From Bugula neritina (Eukaryota > Bryozoa > Gymnolaemata > Cheilostomatida > Bugulidae), in contig OZ037768.1 in NCBI GenBank assembly GCA_964035545.1, positions 2,035,501-2,099,500 on the forward strand: 64,000 bases of DNA, given 5' to 3'. Shown one piece after another: positions 25,501-40,200 of the stretch. Made by a program: the position numbers and the translations under genes. Within the stretch, counting starts at the first letter, position 1. Each line of letters starts with the position of its first letter. The notes under the pieces are model-generated. The model ran no database searches. It saw nothing but the letters and a program-made list of their open reading frames with translations, and was not told the origin of the DNA.

Positions 25501-28226
25501 ACATAATAATTAAATAATAATACAATAATTAAATACTGATGCAATGCACAATACACTGACACCACACAGGATGTAGGCCACACCTACCAGGAGACCGTAG
25601 AATTCGGCACATCCTGGACAGATGTTCGAGTACGTATCTGAATATAACCAGATTCATTCTATTCTTGTGAGTGTTGTTATACTCCTCTAAGCATTGCTCT
25701 GCCACTTTGTAAAACTCGTCTATGGAGAATATTTCAGCGTACACTCTGTCTTCAGGCTCAGCATCCGGTAGCATGTAGTCTCCTGCAGCAATGTAATACA
25801 CCGTCTTATTGGTGGAAAACATATTTACAGTGCAACATGCAATTATATTGGAGGGAAATTTCAACACACTATCTTATTGATAGAGAATATGTCCATAATG
25901 TAACATACTATTCCATTGAACGAAAATGTATTGACGATGTAACATGCAATTCTATTAAAGGAAATGTATTCACAATGTAACAAACAATTCTATTGGAGGA
26001 AAATTTCAACACACTACCATATTGGTAGAAAACATATCACTAATGTAACACACCATTCTATTGGTGAGAAACGAATCAAGAATGTATTGATGTGCCAGGT
26101 TATGATTGTATGCAGCAATAATAAATATCATCACTATTTATCCAAGTGACGAAATTTATTTTAGTTCATCTATTTTTGCAGTTTTTATTAATTAGAACAT
26201 TGACTAGAATAATAAGAATAATCAATCACTAAAGTATTAATGTACAAAAGTAGTAGCTAAAATCGAACCGACTAAAACATCAAAAACAGTAACAACTACA
26301 CTATTAAATAGTCCTTGGGCCCGACTACAGACACAATACATACCAAACATGAGACTCCTCAGGTCAATCTCCGTGACCTTGGAATCCTCTGTAAGATGGC
26401 CGAATACTGTATCAAAGTTCTCCTTGAACTCTTCCTTCACCAACTTCCTCATGAGAGAGAAGAGCCACGCTCTGTCGCTGTCGTCCGTCAGACGGTCGTA
26501 GAACACTCGGAATACTTCGTGCACCCAGAGTCTGATCATCACCTTCTTATCTTCCACCTGTTTACAACAGAGTCGTCTTCACCTGACTATTCACTTCACA
26601 CAGCACTAGAATGCTACTAGAAACTCCATATGTATATTATTCCAAACTAAGACTGTAGTTAGTGCTGCTTGATGATTTGTTCAGTTTATATACTGAAGCT
26701 TACGATTGAAAAGAGAAAATGATATCTCATACAGTGTCTACGTGAGCTATTTTATAAAGAACCCAAATGGACACGCTGTTCAGAACCATAAACCATCATA
26801 CAGTCAAACTATTTACACAACTATTTCAGCATTCATCAAGTCATGATAATATTGTAACATAATTAACTCTTTGATCCTTATTTATGACTCAGTGACTGAC
26901 AAATGTAAACAAAAAACAAAAAGTCTCCTAATCTTAAAATATAAATTTAAGCTTCTAGGAAACATTTTAAGGAAGAAAGTGACAACCTAAACATGTTAAA
27001 ACATTTACACTGCCAAAACTTCAGTCTAGAAAAATATTAACAAAATGGGAAAAATATAGGCAATGCATGAAAACTAATAGAAAGGGTTTAATTTAGCACT
27101 TATATAACTAATTAAAAATATTCTCAGCTGATAAATCTTACACAAGTAGTACTTGAAGTAGTACTTGAAGTACCTGGGGTTTCCTGATGAGACAGACTCC
27201 AAGTATGACTCTGCTGAAGTCTCTCAAGTTGAACACGTAGTGAGACTTGGCAGGGGTGGGCAGCAACTGGAGCATTGCTTCTTTGTACACAGTGAGTGTG
27301 GCGCTCACAATCAGGTTAGCTGTAACACACAGCATGTCCTTGTATTACAATACGTTACATAGTAGGCAGTGTAGAGTATGTAATAACATAAAGTGTTTAT
27401 AACAAGCCCTGCATAATGTGCAAGTAAATATACTTTAATAATGACGATGTGTATACATTCACATTAGATATCTTATGGGCTAACACATCATATGCTTATA
27501 GTTACCAGTACTTATAATGAAGTGTCAACATATATGCATCAAACATTATCTAGGGCAAAAATTTGTGAATAAAGAAAAATTAAAGAAAGGTATACATAAG
27601 AACTACACTTCAAAAAAGACAAAACAAAAGTTCACAAATAGAGGATACATAAACATAAATAGCACATCAAACACTATATTATAAGTGTAAATGTAATATA
27701 TATGAAAACAATTATTATTTTAGACCAAAAAGCTTACAGCCAATGAATGACTGTATTAATAACTCACAGCCAATAAGAATCTGTATTTGAAAATAAAACG
27801 TATAATAAACAGAATCTCCTACCAACGGTGAAGAAGTCGGGAGCAAACTCTTGACGTCTGAAGTACGTAGTAACCAGAGTGGAGAAGATCTTAGTCATGG
27901 CCTCCTCGTTGAATGGAGTGATGCTAACAATGTTGAAGTGGCGCAGGAATCTCGGTGTGACGTCGTTTCTGCCACCCCCGGGAGGTCCCATGGCGGAGAT
28001 GAACTGAATGTCTTGTAAGACTAACTTACTGGTGTCCTTCACGTCGTACCTACAGGTGTAAACATGTAAGTGTATAACTGTGTAAATATATACAAGCAAA
28101 ATCTAAATATAAATAAGCAAAACCTACGCGTAAATACATATAAGTAAAATATACGAGTAAATACACATCAGTTGGAGTAATTGATTAAAACAGCAGTTAT
28201 AGTAGAACTAATGTATACTATCAGTA

Positions 28227-28259
<33 letters not shown>

Positions 28260-31200
28260 CAGTAGTAGTAGTAGTAGCAGTAGCAGTAGCAGTAGCAGTA
28301 GTATATACTCCTAGTAGAATCGTAGCATATACTATCAGTAGCAGTAGTAGTAGTAGTACATACTACTGCTACTAGTAGTATATACTCCTACTAGCAGAGT
28401 AGTAGAAAGATATACTACTAGTAAAAGTAGTAGTAACAACATGGACCTACCAATTGCCCTGATCCAGGTACTGTCGGAGAAGCTCTATAGGAGGCTGAGC
28501 GCCGTATATCTCTTTGGCCGGCATGTTCAGATCATCAACAAAGATGATGCATTTCTTACCCATTGGTGGTCCAAACACACCCTTGCGCCGTCTGTCTAAC
28601 TTAGACATGATGATGAACTGAGTTTGGTTGGCAGACGTCTGAGCAGACATGTTGACAAATGACGGCAGGTACTCCTCCTTGCTCAGGCCATTCAACATCA
28701 TATCCTGTACGTAGGCACTCTTACCTTTCAGAGGTAAGAAAAGCATTTTCATGTAGCACAATAAGTTATATATTTTACAAGCCCTACAATGCAGATACAT
28801 TACAACACAAAATAAATCCTGCTACATGATACAGTAACCATAATATTTTGCTTAAAAAGTAAAAACCAGAAAGAGGATCATTTCTAGAAAGAACTTTCTA
28901 GAAACATTTAGCAAACTAGAATTTCTTTGACACCGTTTGTAGCTGTACTCAGACACACTCACATACACTCGTGTTACAATCGTCAATAAGCAAATATGGC
29001 TTCTCACTTCTCAGCCATACTCTCTCACTGAATCATGTACACACCTGTCCCTGTGGGTCCCACAAACAGAATGGGAATCTTGAAACTGATACAGAACTTC
29101 ATAAGGTAAGTATATCTGACAGTGTCAATAGTCGGTACCAGAATCTGTCTGATGGGTGTAGAAGCAGGAATAGTTGAGGTCTTAATGTAGTCATTCCAGG
29201 ACTTCCAGCTACCCCTCCCACCTCTCATCTAAATAGTTTAGTAAATACTTTGACTAGAATGCACTAACGCAGCTTCGTGTTGAAAAAGAATTTTAAAATA
29301 AAACCTAAAGTCTTATGTTAATAGGATATATGCTCATGTAAGATTGACGTATCATAGAATAAATTTTCTGCATTATAAGTTGCATTCTAGCTTCGAATGT
29401 AGATGTAGCTTACTATTTGTTTCAATCTTAGTTCAGACAGAAAAGTGACTTAATAAAAGTCGTAACTCATAGTATAAAACATGTCCAAAACAAACATACA
29501 AAAAGACAGCTGAAGTATTTCTATAAAGATATCTAACTACTGAGGGGTACGATGAACTAATAGACGATCTACACACTTTCTACCACAGGTTAATGACTGA
29601 TGCTAATATTTGATTACTAACACAAAGAGGTTCTAATAGACCGAGAAAATTTCACTTAGTTTAGTTTAGCCGTCTTGCGGAAAAATTGAGAAACAGGAAC
29701 AAATCAATCTTAAAATAATAAACGTGACGTAAAAGTCCTACCATAAAACATATGAAGATATATTCAAGTAACAAAACTAATCGTAGAAGCAACAAATAAA
29801 TTACGTAGAAAAAAAAAGTTGAGCAAGAAATAACAGAAAAATGTGACATAATTATAATAGTTAGAGGTTGCTAAGTATAAGATATGACAATACAGGTGCG
29901 TGTTAGATGACTTACAGGTATCTGTAAAACATAAGAAATGCAATCATTATCACGTGAACACAACTCCAATAAACATAACTGACTTTAGCACTATATAAGA
30001 ACTTGTCATCTCCAATTACAAGTGCATTAGACATTGTAAAAAAACTGCCTATTTTCTATGCTTTAGAAGCATGTATCATGAATATCTCAGACAAATAATT
30101 TATCAACAAATATAACTCTAATTTGTGGCACCTGATCTCTTAGCTGGAAGGAAAGAAGACACATCTATTAACCCTGACCCCATATAATGTGAGAAAAAAT
30201 GGTCAGCCTTTGTTGCTTGGCAACCGCAAGTGTTTGCACACATTGCATTATCTTGTAATGTGATTAAATCAAATGTTTCATCTCGAAATGTTTGTGTTTT
30301 CTATTTACCGACCAATATTTTCATTTCAGGATACTAAAAAATGCAGAACAATATTTATTATTGCTAAAACATTGCAAATTATTATTATTTGCCAATGAAA
30401 TACTTGTTGCTGAGTGAGGGAACAATACTTACGTCATACATATAGTCGTAGACTGTGTTCTCATTGGGGAAAGGCAAGTCCATCTTCCCGATAGATTTCG
30501 GAGTTGGGTGGGCGTCAATTTTTCCCAGAGTCAATTCTTTGAGAAAAGCATCAAACTTTGTACGGCCATCTTGGTCACATGTTGCACCAATTGACCAGAC
30601 AATGGAGAAAAGAAACTGGCCCTGTGATTGGATAAAGTATGGTATATAAAAAACTAACTCCTGTGAAGTACTTGTGATTATATAGTATTAACAAACTATA
30701 CATACTACATTATTATTTGAATAATTCAATTCCAATAATTCAACATCAATAGCACTTGATGCAAATAAAATTTGATTGGTTAAACTTAGCCTATAACACG
30801 GAACTTGAAAATAGTGAAGATTTATTACATATACAAATACCTGGCCACATTCAATGGTCATTTTAGACAACAGGGAGATAGAAGAAGGAAAAGTGGAACA
30901 GCTAGTGAGATAGAAGAGTGAAAAGTGGAGCAGAGAGATGACTTACGATAAGGAAGACTCGTAGGTGTTTGTTTTCTGCTGCCCCTTCAGCCACCAGCAC
31001 CTCATCCAGCAGCATTCTCACCCACCTCATCAGAGACCAGACCAGATTCTGTGTCTTAGATGGACTGTATTCCTAAAAAGATGAGAGGAAATGACTGTCA
31101 CCATGGAAACCAAATATCTCAACACCCAACTCTCTGCACAACATGCACTAACATAAATGTTTCTTTTCTATAGCTAGAGTTGCTCTCTCGATAAAAACTG

Positions 31201-34200
31201 ATAGTTTTCAGATACCTTAATTCTATTTTATTACCCAATATATAAGCAAACACATAATTTTAATTTTAAAAGATGCTTTTTCTTGTATGCTTAGTTACAT
31301 AATTAAGATGCAAATAAATATTGTGGTCATGGCAGCCAACATATTATAGCAGGGTAATATTTGAGTTACTAGCTATACTATACATCATATTGTGATCATA
31401 AAACTACATTCACAATATTATAGGGTAGCAGTATTGGCAAAATTCGCGTGACAAAATAAAGTAAAACAATAAGAGATGGTGCTGACAATAAAAAGCATTT
31501 CTTTTTATAAATAAAATGAGTGAATTTAGGAGATAGTTTGTGCCCTCAAAAGAGAAGATAACTTACCATAATAGACTCATTCTACGCAATAGATAAGGCG
31601 TAATCAGTATGCAACTCTGCATGATAAGAAACTAAAAGCCTCATTTATAAACAGAGTCAAAATCTGTTTACAGTTTACACACTAATTGCATAATTTCATA
31701 TTACCATAAGGGAATATTGCGTATAAAATTCTGTAGAAAGACTCTAATAGAGCATGTATAGAAGTAGAAATATATAATTTTAAAGCCTATCACTTTCATA
31801 ATAAGCGTTTTGAAGCCTCATTGCATGAATAAAAAGTCAATTTTCTTCCCTATATGAAAATTCTTCAATGCCCCAGCATAAAACTGATGTACCTTTGTAT
31901 TCTTTCGTATGAAATCTATTGAAGGATCTACCAGCCAATCAAATAAGCCCTCAAGTAGTTCCATTAGCTCAGGATTCTCGGAAATTGGCGCCGGAAGATC
32001 CTGCATCCATGATTTAGCTAAGGGCTTCCATCCGAGAGTGCTGGGCTCCAGGTATATCATACCACAGCGGCTTACCGTGGCAGGCTGTAAGGTAATATGA
32101 GTTTTGGTCAATGTCATAACAACTTATTCCACATTCATATTGAGAATTTATACAACAGTAGATGGAGCGCTGTTTAGTTTGTGCAATTAGCATACGTAAA
32201 GAGGTAGAACACATTTCCATCTATAACCACTACTTGCTAAGTTATTAGTAACTATGAATGATGACTATAACTGGTTGACTTACAGAGGCCTGTGACAAGT
32301 CCATAGTTTCGAATATCAGACTCATGACGTTGGACATCTGAATTATCTCCCCGCTCATGAGACACAGCTTCTTGTTGTCGTCTAGCACAGTGTTCATGTT
32401 CTCAATCCAGACGGCATCAACAGGGCCGTCAAACAACACCCACTTCCTGTCCGGGGTGTCTGTAGAGGCAAACTCTCGGAAGGTGTTGGCAGTTATACCG
32501 TCAGTCCACTGAAAGTATGCATATCCGTGTAGAGTAGACACATAGCAGATGACAACCTAATGTAGGTATATTCGTGTACAGTAGACACATAGCAGATGAC
32601 AACCTAATGTAGGTATATACATGTACAGTAGACATATAGCAGATGACAACCTAATGTAGGTATATACATGTACAGTAGACATATAGCAGATGACAGCCTA
32701 ATGTTTCAATAAATCTATGCTATAGATTTAAATTTTAATCTGATTTTAAATTTTCTCAAAGAGACTTAAATTTAATGAAACATGAATTTAGCATTATTCA
32801 AGTAAAATTAAGAATCCATCATTACTTATAATATGGTCTGTCGAAAAATAAATACAACACACCAAATTTAGATATAAGAAGGGATTTAAACCATATCTTT
32901 TTATGTAAGACAACATTGAGAAATGCCATATATTGGAATTTGCTAAAAGCTCTTTATATAATATGCTCACTGACAAATATGTAGGACTTGAAACATTATG
33001 CAGGATAAAATATATTTGTTTGGGAGTTGTTTACACTACCTGCCCTTGCCCATCAGACTCCTGTTTTTTTGATTTAAACAAAATAAATTAATAAAATATG
33101 AGAAAAGCTCTGAACTGACCAATAAAACTAACTTAAAACTTTGTAAACCCTGCATCTGAGAATTTTTGTAGATAGAAATAATTTTATTGTATAATCATTT
33201 GATTAAGTTTCATTAACATGACAAAAGTTAACTATTTTTCAACCATATAGAGCCCGAGAAATCAAAAACAAGTAATTTTTATTTCAAAAGTGATATAAAT
33301 TATTATCATGCTCAATGCTTTTATTAGCTTGACTAGTGCTATGTGCGAACAATGATGGCAAAAGGATGTGAGATAGTTACCTCATGAGAAACTGGGTCAA
33401 ACTGACCGTACAGCTGACCCATAGTGATGGACTTGGGGTTTATAATCTTATACATAACTTTCTCGTACTCTTCCTGGTGACCTTCGCTGTTCAACAGTGT
33501 CATTGCTTCGGCTAAAGTCTGCAACACTTTAGTTTTCCCACCCATTGGCTCACCAACCAACATGAAGCTGTAAATTAAATAGACACAGACTTGTATAGAA
33601 AGATGTTTGTCCCTCATTAGACTAACAGCAATTATTGCATGGTTACTACTGCTTTTGCTGCCGCTATCACTACTCTGCCACTACCATTACCACTAACACT
33701 ACCGCCACTGTTACTTTTACCACTACAACCACTAGTTACTACTACTACAACCACTAGTTACTACTACTACTACTACTACTACAACCGCCACCACCACCAC
33801 CCACACTTTCAGCACCACCACTTTCAGCACCACCACTTTCACCACCCCCACTTTCAGCACCACCACCACCACTGCCGCCACTAGTATTAGCTCTACATAC
33901 CCATGTCTCACTATCATCATCTCATACGTCTGAATGATCTTCTCAATAAAGCTGTCGGCTAGCTGAAGTTTGTTCTTCTCACAGACTCTATTGACAGCGC
34001 TGAGGAAAAGGTCATAGTCTGCTTTGGGCAGCTCGAGGCCAGGAAAGAGGTCAGATATGATGCCGTTGAATAGAGGAATGTCGTGTGCTAAGAACTTGGG
34101 CAAGTTCACATCAATAATAGACCTGAGCAACTACAACAGATAGTAGTGGTGCATTACAATATCAAGTAGTCTGTAAGGGTGGGGAGAAGGGGAACCCAAT

Positions 34201-37200
34201 ATCTACAGGAGTTCTCAAACAGTCTTAGGTTATTTAACATTTTATAATATGGCTTAAAAGTATTTATTTTGTATACTTTTTCAATCTCGATCAGGACAGC
34301 TCAACCATAACACTATTAAGAATTATCTATAATTTTATTTTACACCTACAAATTGATTTTTATTGAATTTTTTTTTAAATGCTTGCAATTAGTCTTCTAT
34401 AGAAATTCAATTCCATTAGTTTATAACTGAACAAAAAATTTTAAACAATTACAAACTTTATAAACTCTATTAAATAGCTGATTTGAAGAGAAGTTATCTC
34501 AAAAACCTACCAGCAAGTTTTCGTCATCATCTGGAAACTTGAGTTTAAGATTTCCTGCAGCCGAGAGCACAGTTTTCACAGCCCTCATTCCATAGTCGTA
34601 GTGAAACTGGCTAGACAACTGCTCAGAACACAGTCTATAAGTCGTCACAATCTTCACAGAGAGACTTCTGGCATTGAGGAAACCAAAGGAGTAGAGCGAG
34701 ATCTCAGCAATCATAGCATAGTCTGGGACCATCATCGCCACCGTTCTAAACAGTACCTGCAGAACAACTTCAGCTAAACTTCACCAGGACAGAAGTGAAA
34801 TATATTATATATTATGTTATACTATATATTATAATATATTACATTAATTGCATTTTTAAATATATAGAAATTTCAACTTTATTTGCTTTTAAATTATCAT
34901 CAATAATAATATAATAGGATTATTTCAAGTTCAGGCAAACTAAAAGCTTGATTTAGGTATGAAGAATCTTATTCTAGTTCAACAAGTACCATGCGAAATA
35001 AGAAAAATCATGAAAAGTTAGACGTGGCATCCAATATCTACCTTGAGATTGTCGGGAAGTTCTGAACGACCAGCATAGCCTGGGTTCATAGTGATGCACA
35101 CGTAGCAGTTAGGGTTGAGCCTCAGCTCCGTCCCTTCAAACTCAAAGAACTCAGCCTTCTCTCTCACGGCTCTAATGATACACAGGATCTGCTGGGCTAT
35201 CACAGACAGCACCTCCAACTCAATCCTGTTAAACTCATCGAAACACGCCCATGCACCGGCCGAGGCCAAACCCTTGAAAAACTAAAACAGAAACACCAAA
35301 AAGATTTAGCAATAAGGTTTAAAAGTTATGTTCTCCTGCAGCATTTTAGCTAGTCAAAGATTCAGTGTGACTTGGAACGTTTATAAATCAACTATTAAAT
35401 ACTTAGAGATGGTATGATTCCACACCACGACAAGTCTTGTAGCAAATGCAGAGAATACTTATAAAAATGACATTTACGTAAGAATTATTCAATATGGAGG
35501 CCACAAACCTTGCCCATGGCGATGTAGTCCAAGCCATCAGAGCAGTTGAACACCACACACTGAACTGCCAAGGCTTTGGCTAAATCTTTAGTAGTCTCAG
35601 TTTTACCTGTCCCAGCAGGTCCCTCAGGTGCACCATTCAAGTTCAGGTGGAAAGCACCGACCAAGGTACGATAACATCTGTAATATAATATAAAGTCTCT
35701 AATCCTGTGGCTAAATTTCTTAAAATCTGAAAACTTATTGACTATTTTATGACACACAATACATATGTATATACACAGTATAACATATACATACATAATG
35801 TAACATACATTCACACACAATAGAACATATTCTATACTATACACACAATATAGCATATATACTGTACTAGTAGCCTATGGTCCAACCTGTCTGTTAAAGG
35901 GGTGATGACAAGACGCCCCGAGTTTCCAAGGTATTCATAAGCATATTTCACTGTGGCGTTGGTGATGCGAGAATAGCAGTTCTCTTCCTCCCAGTAGTAC
36001 CGGAGTTGGGCCAGCCACTGGAAGTCGGTCTCGGACTCCACCCCCTTGTTCACCATATCCTCGATCACGTCTCTCGCGTGCACGTCTATTACCACCAGAG
36101 CTCCGAGAGTCGTCCGGTTCTGTTTGCTCAGCTTCCCCCTCACCAACTGCACGATGTGTCCGAGCTGCTCGTCCAGTTTCTGCTTGTAGTCGGCCAGGCC
36201 GGCCGTGCCTCCCTCTAGGGCCTCGTGCACCTCTGTGGTCCAGTATATCTGTGAGACACACAGGACCACCTGGCCGGGCCAGTCCAGTACCCAGTCCTCA
36301 CGTGCTTCTTCAGCGTACGCCTGTGATATTGTATAACAAGTCTTATAATAATATGCTGTTATACAGGCAGACATAATTTGATAATACTCTACTTAATTCT
36401 CTAGAAAAGTGATAACCTTAAACTCACTAGTACTTGTGTATATGTAGTAACTGATAAGTTATTCACATTTGCATGAATTTAGTACACATGTACTTACAAT
36501 GGTATTTATACAGCACTAGATCTTTAGTACACATGTACTTACAGTGGTATACTTATAGTACTAGATATTTAGTACACATTTACTTACAAGCCTTGCTGCC
36601 TGGATAACCTCCCTCAGTGACACCAACATAACATCCTGTACTTGCAGCAGCCACTTTTCAACAGCCCCTCTCGCCTCTGACGTCGAGATTGTGGAAGCCA
36701 GTTTCACCTGACAGCGCAAACAGCAAAAGTCAAAAATCAAAAAGTTTCAACAAACAATTAGAAAAGCTTTTACAATATCAATACAAAAACATTTTACAGA
36801 TATTAAATGATTAAAATAACTAATTTGTCAAATAAATTTTCTCTTTCTTTGCTTGCATAGACTTATCAATGTTCATTTTGTGAAATTTCACTAAATTTAT
36901 TGTTATTACCTTTTCACCCTCACTGGAGAACATGGCATGAATGTCAAGCTTTTTATCAAACTCCAGTTTAGCGATTCCTTCAAAACATTTCTTAAGATGC
37001 GGCTGAACTCGGAGTGGATCTTTGGTCTCCGAGAGAATTTCCAGCATTTCGTCATTTGACAGGAAGAAGAATCTACAGAGTTCATGAACAATTCGTAATG
37101 TCATACATGTGGTAATGTTCAAGGTGTAGAGTATGTAGAGTATTACTTTAATAGAGTGTCTGTAGGTGCAGCATGTGTCGGGAGCAAACAGAAACAATGC

Positions 37201-40200
37201 ACACTGAAAATGGCTGTGGATGACTAAAGATAGCTAAAGGTGGCTGAAGTGTACAAAAGAAAAATATTACAATTGCTGATTTGAAATAAGACACTCATGT
37301 ATACAATGTTCAGAATCAAATATTTTATTTCTGTTGACAAACCTGGGAAAGAAGAGTCTTTTCTTTTCCAGGTAAGCATTGAGCCCTTTGTTGATCTTAT
37401 CCAGAAGACCATTGCTGTCTCTCAACTTCTCCAGCAGACCTTGCAGATTGGTAGCTTGTAGGACCTGGCAGCAAATACAACAGTTGACAGCAAATATAGC
37501 AGTTGACAGCAAACACAATAGTTGGCAGTAAAATATCCAAACAAGGAATTGCAGATTTAACCAAAACATACTTGTTATTAGTTGGCTATTTATAGTTCTA
37601 CTTTATAAATTACTGTACAAAGGCTCCTTGTATTATTTGTACTTCAACATCTTATTACATAACAAAACAACACTCAATAGTGTGGAAGAACTCATCTTCA
37701 GCCACACCTCTGTATTATACAATCATTTCCCCAGAAGGCAGCTGCCAGGAAATGGCTTTCTACTGCCTGCCAGTCTCTCACCTTAGGATCTTTCACCACG
37801 TGCTTCATAATGTCCTTCCAGTTTCTGTCAACAGTCTGGAACATTCTGGCCTCTTCTGGCATCTGAGCCATGATGTCTTCAGAGGAGAAGATGGGCTCGA
37901 GATACAACCACTGAGCCTGTACTTTCAGCCATTCATCAATGATGTCTTGGATGCGGAACAGTCTCTCCTCCCATTCCTTGAAAATATCAACTCTACTTGT
38001 GATATAAAATTTAAAGCAGTTTCTCCGTTTGTACTGGTAAAGTGAATACATCTCATAATCATAAAGATTAGGTCAAACTGCTTGCCGTCAACACTAAAAA
38101 CAGCCTACACAGAGTTTACCTACACAATATAAATAGTCTACACTTTATGGTATCACCATGTAACACAATATCTTTCTTGTAACAGAGTTCACACAGGCTA
38201 GGCTATACTCAGTACCATAACATCTATATGACTCAGTACCTTGATCTCCTTCTCAAAGGGTTTGATGAAAGGAGAGCCCCTCATGGTGAGAGTTTTGACT
38301 ATCTGGTCATCCAGCATAGTCTGAATGTCGTCCACGCTGGCCAAGATGGAGACTCCCGAGTCGCGATACTGCGTCAGTCCGAACGACATCGGCTCCCAGT
38401 CCTCCATCATCCTCAGCATGGCTTTCTCCAGAGAGTGTTCCTTGGTGGCGGCAGCACTAGATGCAATAGATGATGACTTAACAGCTAACTTATAACGTGA
38501 AAGATATGACAATAAGAAATGAAAATAACCAAGTATAGCTAAGAAATAAAATTTAATAAAAAACACTCAATAACAATTGTATATTATATATATAATATAT
38601 ATGTACTATATTATATACAGTGTGACACAATAAAATAGATATAATATTAGAGCATTATATATATAATATTATAATGGAATATATAAAAAGTATTAAAAAA
38701 TATATACAAGATATAGACAAATATATGTAATGAAAAAAATCAGTAAATTTCCAACAATGAAAGACAACTAAAAAACACAGAATATATTTATACCTGATTC
38801 CTTCATACTCATCCATGTGTTCAGCTAGATTTAGCTTCAGTACCTTTCTCAAAGTAGTCCCAGAGTTGGGGGTGATATCAAAGCCCGCAATCTCTGACAT
38901 AATTGTCCAATGGCGGGCTCTGATGCCAGGGTTACACAGTATAGATATGGTAGGAATGTATTCCTACAATTCATACATGCAACACATTGAGTTTATATAC
39001 TGCAGATATCTCAGATATGTATGCTATATACACGCAATACTACAAATGTTTAAACAGGCACCTTAAAGCCGTTGATATTCTCCATAGTGTTACTACAGAC
39101 TGTTAGAGACGCAGGCGGCAGCACCTCAGGCAGCTCTTCCTCTTTCTCTCCGTCGTCTGTGTCGAATTTCTTTTTCTTCTTCCTTTCTCTCTCCAACTCT
39201 TGCCTCTCCGTCTAAATACCCCAAACATACATCATGACCTTTCTGTTAAACAATATTACCTTTATATTATATTATTACTATATGGTATTATAATATCATG
39301 ATATTAGCACTAAGTTATGTAACAGAAGTATCTTTATCTAGGCGAACATATTATAAAAAATCTGTTTTTCTTAAATTAGTTTGAATATCTAGTTTAATCA
39401 GAGCTGTGAAGTTGCGGTTACAGACTTTCTAAAGTCATACGAATAATTCTGTTTTGTGTAATAATAGTGGATGGTCAAATTGCTATCTTATATCTTTAGT
39501 GGCAACAGAAGAACACAAGTATTAGTAAAAGTCATAAGTGAAAGAAGCAGGAGATGTTAAGTATAAAATAATAGTACCCTCATGAGCAGGTAAAGGTATG
39601 CATATCTAGAGAGTACAGAACTGCTACAAAATAATAGTCAAACAAGAATGTTTCTACTTGCACTCAGACTATTGACAAAAGGCAACATATATCAATAAGG
39701 ACAGTGCAGACGCCAGCCTAGAACATTGCAGAAGGCAATATCCAAGTCCTCAGGCTAGAACTCATAAGATTGACAACATCGACATAAAATAGTGAACAAT
39801 GTGAAGCCTACCTCGTCCAATAAAACATAGGACCAGAGGTCCAGGCCATACTGGGCCGCTTCCTTAAGTACACAATTACTAACATACATTAGCAGTTAGT
39901 AACACATTTTAGACCAGAGATCCAGCCCGAACCAGACTGCTAACAAAGGTGCTAAGTAAATGGCTGATTATAAGGCTATACCTGCTACACTATACTACAC
40001 TATACTATATTTTGCAACAAAATATCACTAGTTCAAAGTAGACTAGAACCACAGTGGACCAGTACCACAGTGGACCAGTACCACAGTGGACTAGTACCAC
40101 TGTGGTACTAGTCTACTATGGTACTATTCTACTGTGGTACTGGTCCACTGTGGTACTAGTCCACTGTGGTACTGGTCCAATGTGGTACTAGTCCACTGTG

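Larger units (their letters stand above)
24485..35677 (-). other. DNAH12: DNAH12 block 2: AAA1 to AAA4, exons 20-36
   Basis: Exons: 35509-35677, 35042-35281, 34511-34756, 33901-34130, 33381-33567, 32284-32508, 31893-32084, 30947-31072, 30433-30621, 29045-29228, 28451-28724, 27823-28049, 27174-27319, 26344-26557, 25588-25782, 25042-25256, 24485-24723; residues 1276-2441. Exon 20 holds the catalytic AAA1 Walker A ([19 protein letters not shown]). Exon 21 holds Walker B ([11 protein letters not shown]) and sensor I ([14 protein letters not shown]). Exon 24 holds the AAA2 P-loop. Exons 29-30 split the AAA3 P-loop between GPTGTG and KS, and exon 30 has Walker B ([13 protein letters not shown]). 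Exon 35 holds the AAA4 P-loop. Every nucleotide-binding motif looks functional. Confidence 0.88.

Noticed and set aside
35935-36261. Second minus-strand frame of 108 codons and a plus-strand frame over DNAH12 exon 19
   Set aside because: The overlapping frame 35887-36320 encodes the conserved dynein linker/AAA1 sequence; the others have no family match.
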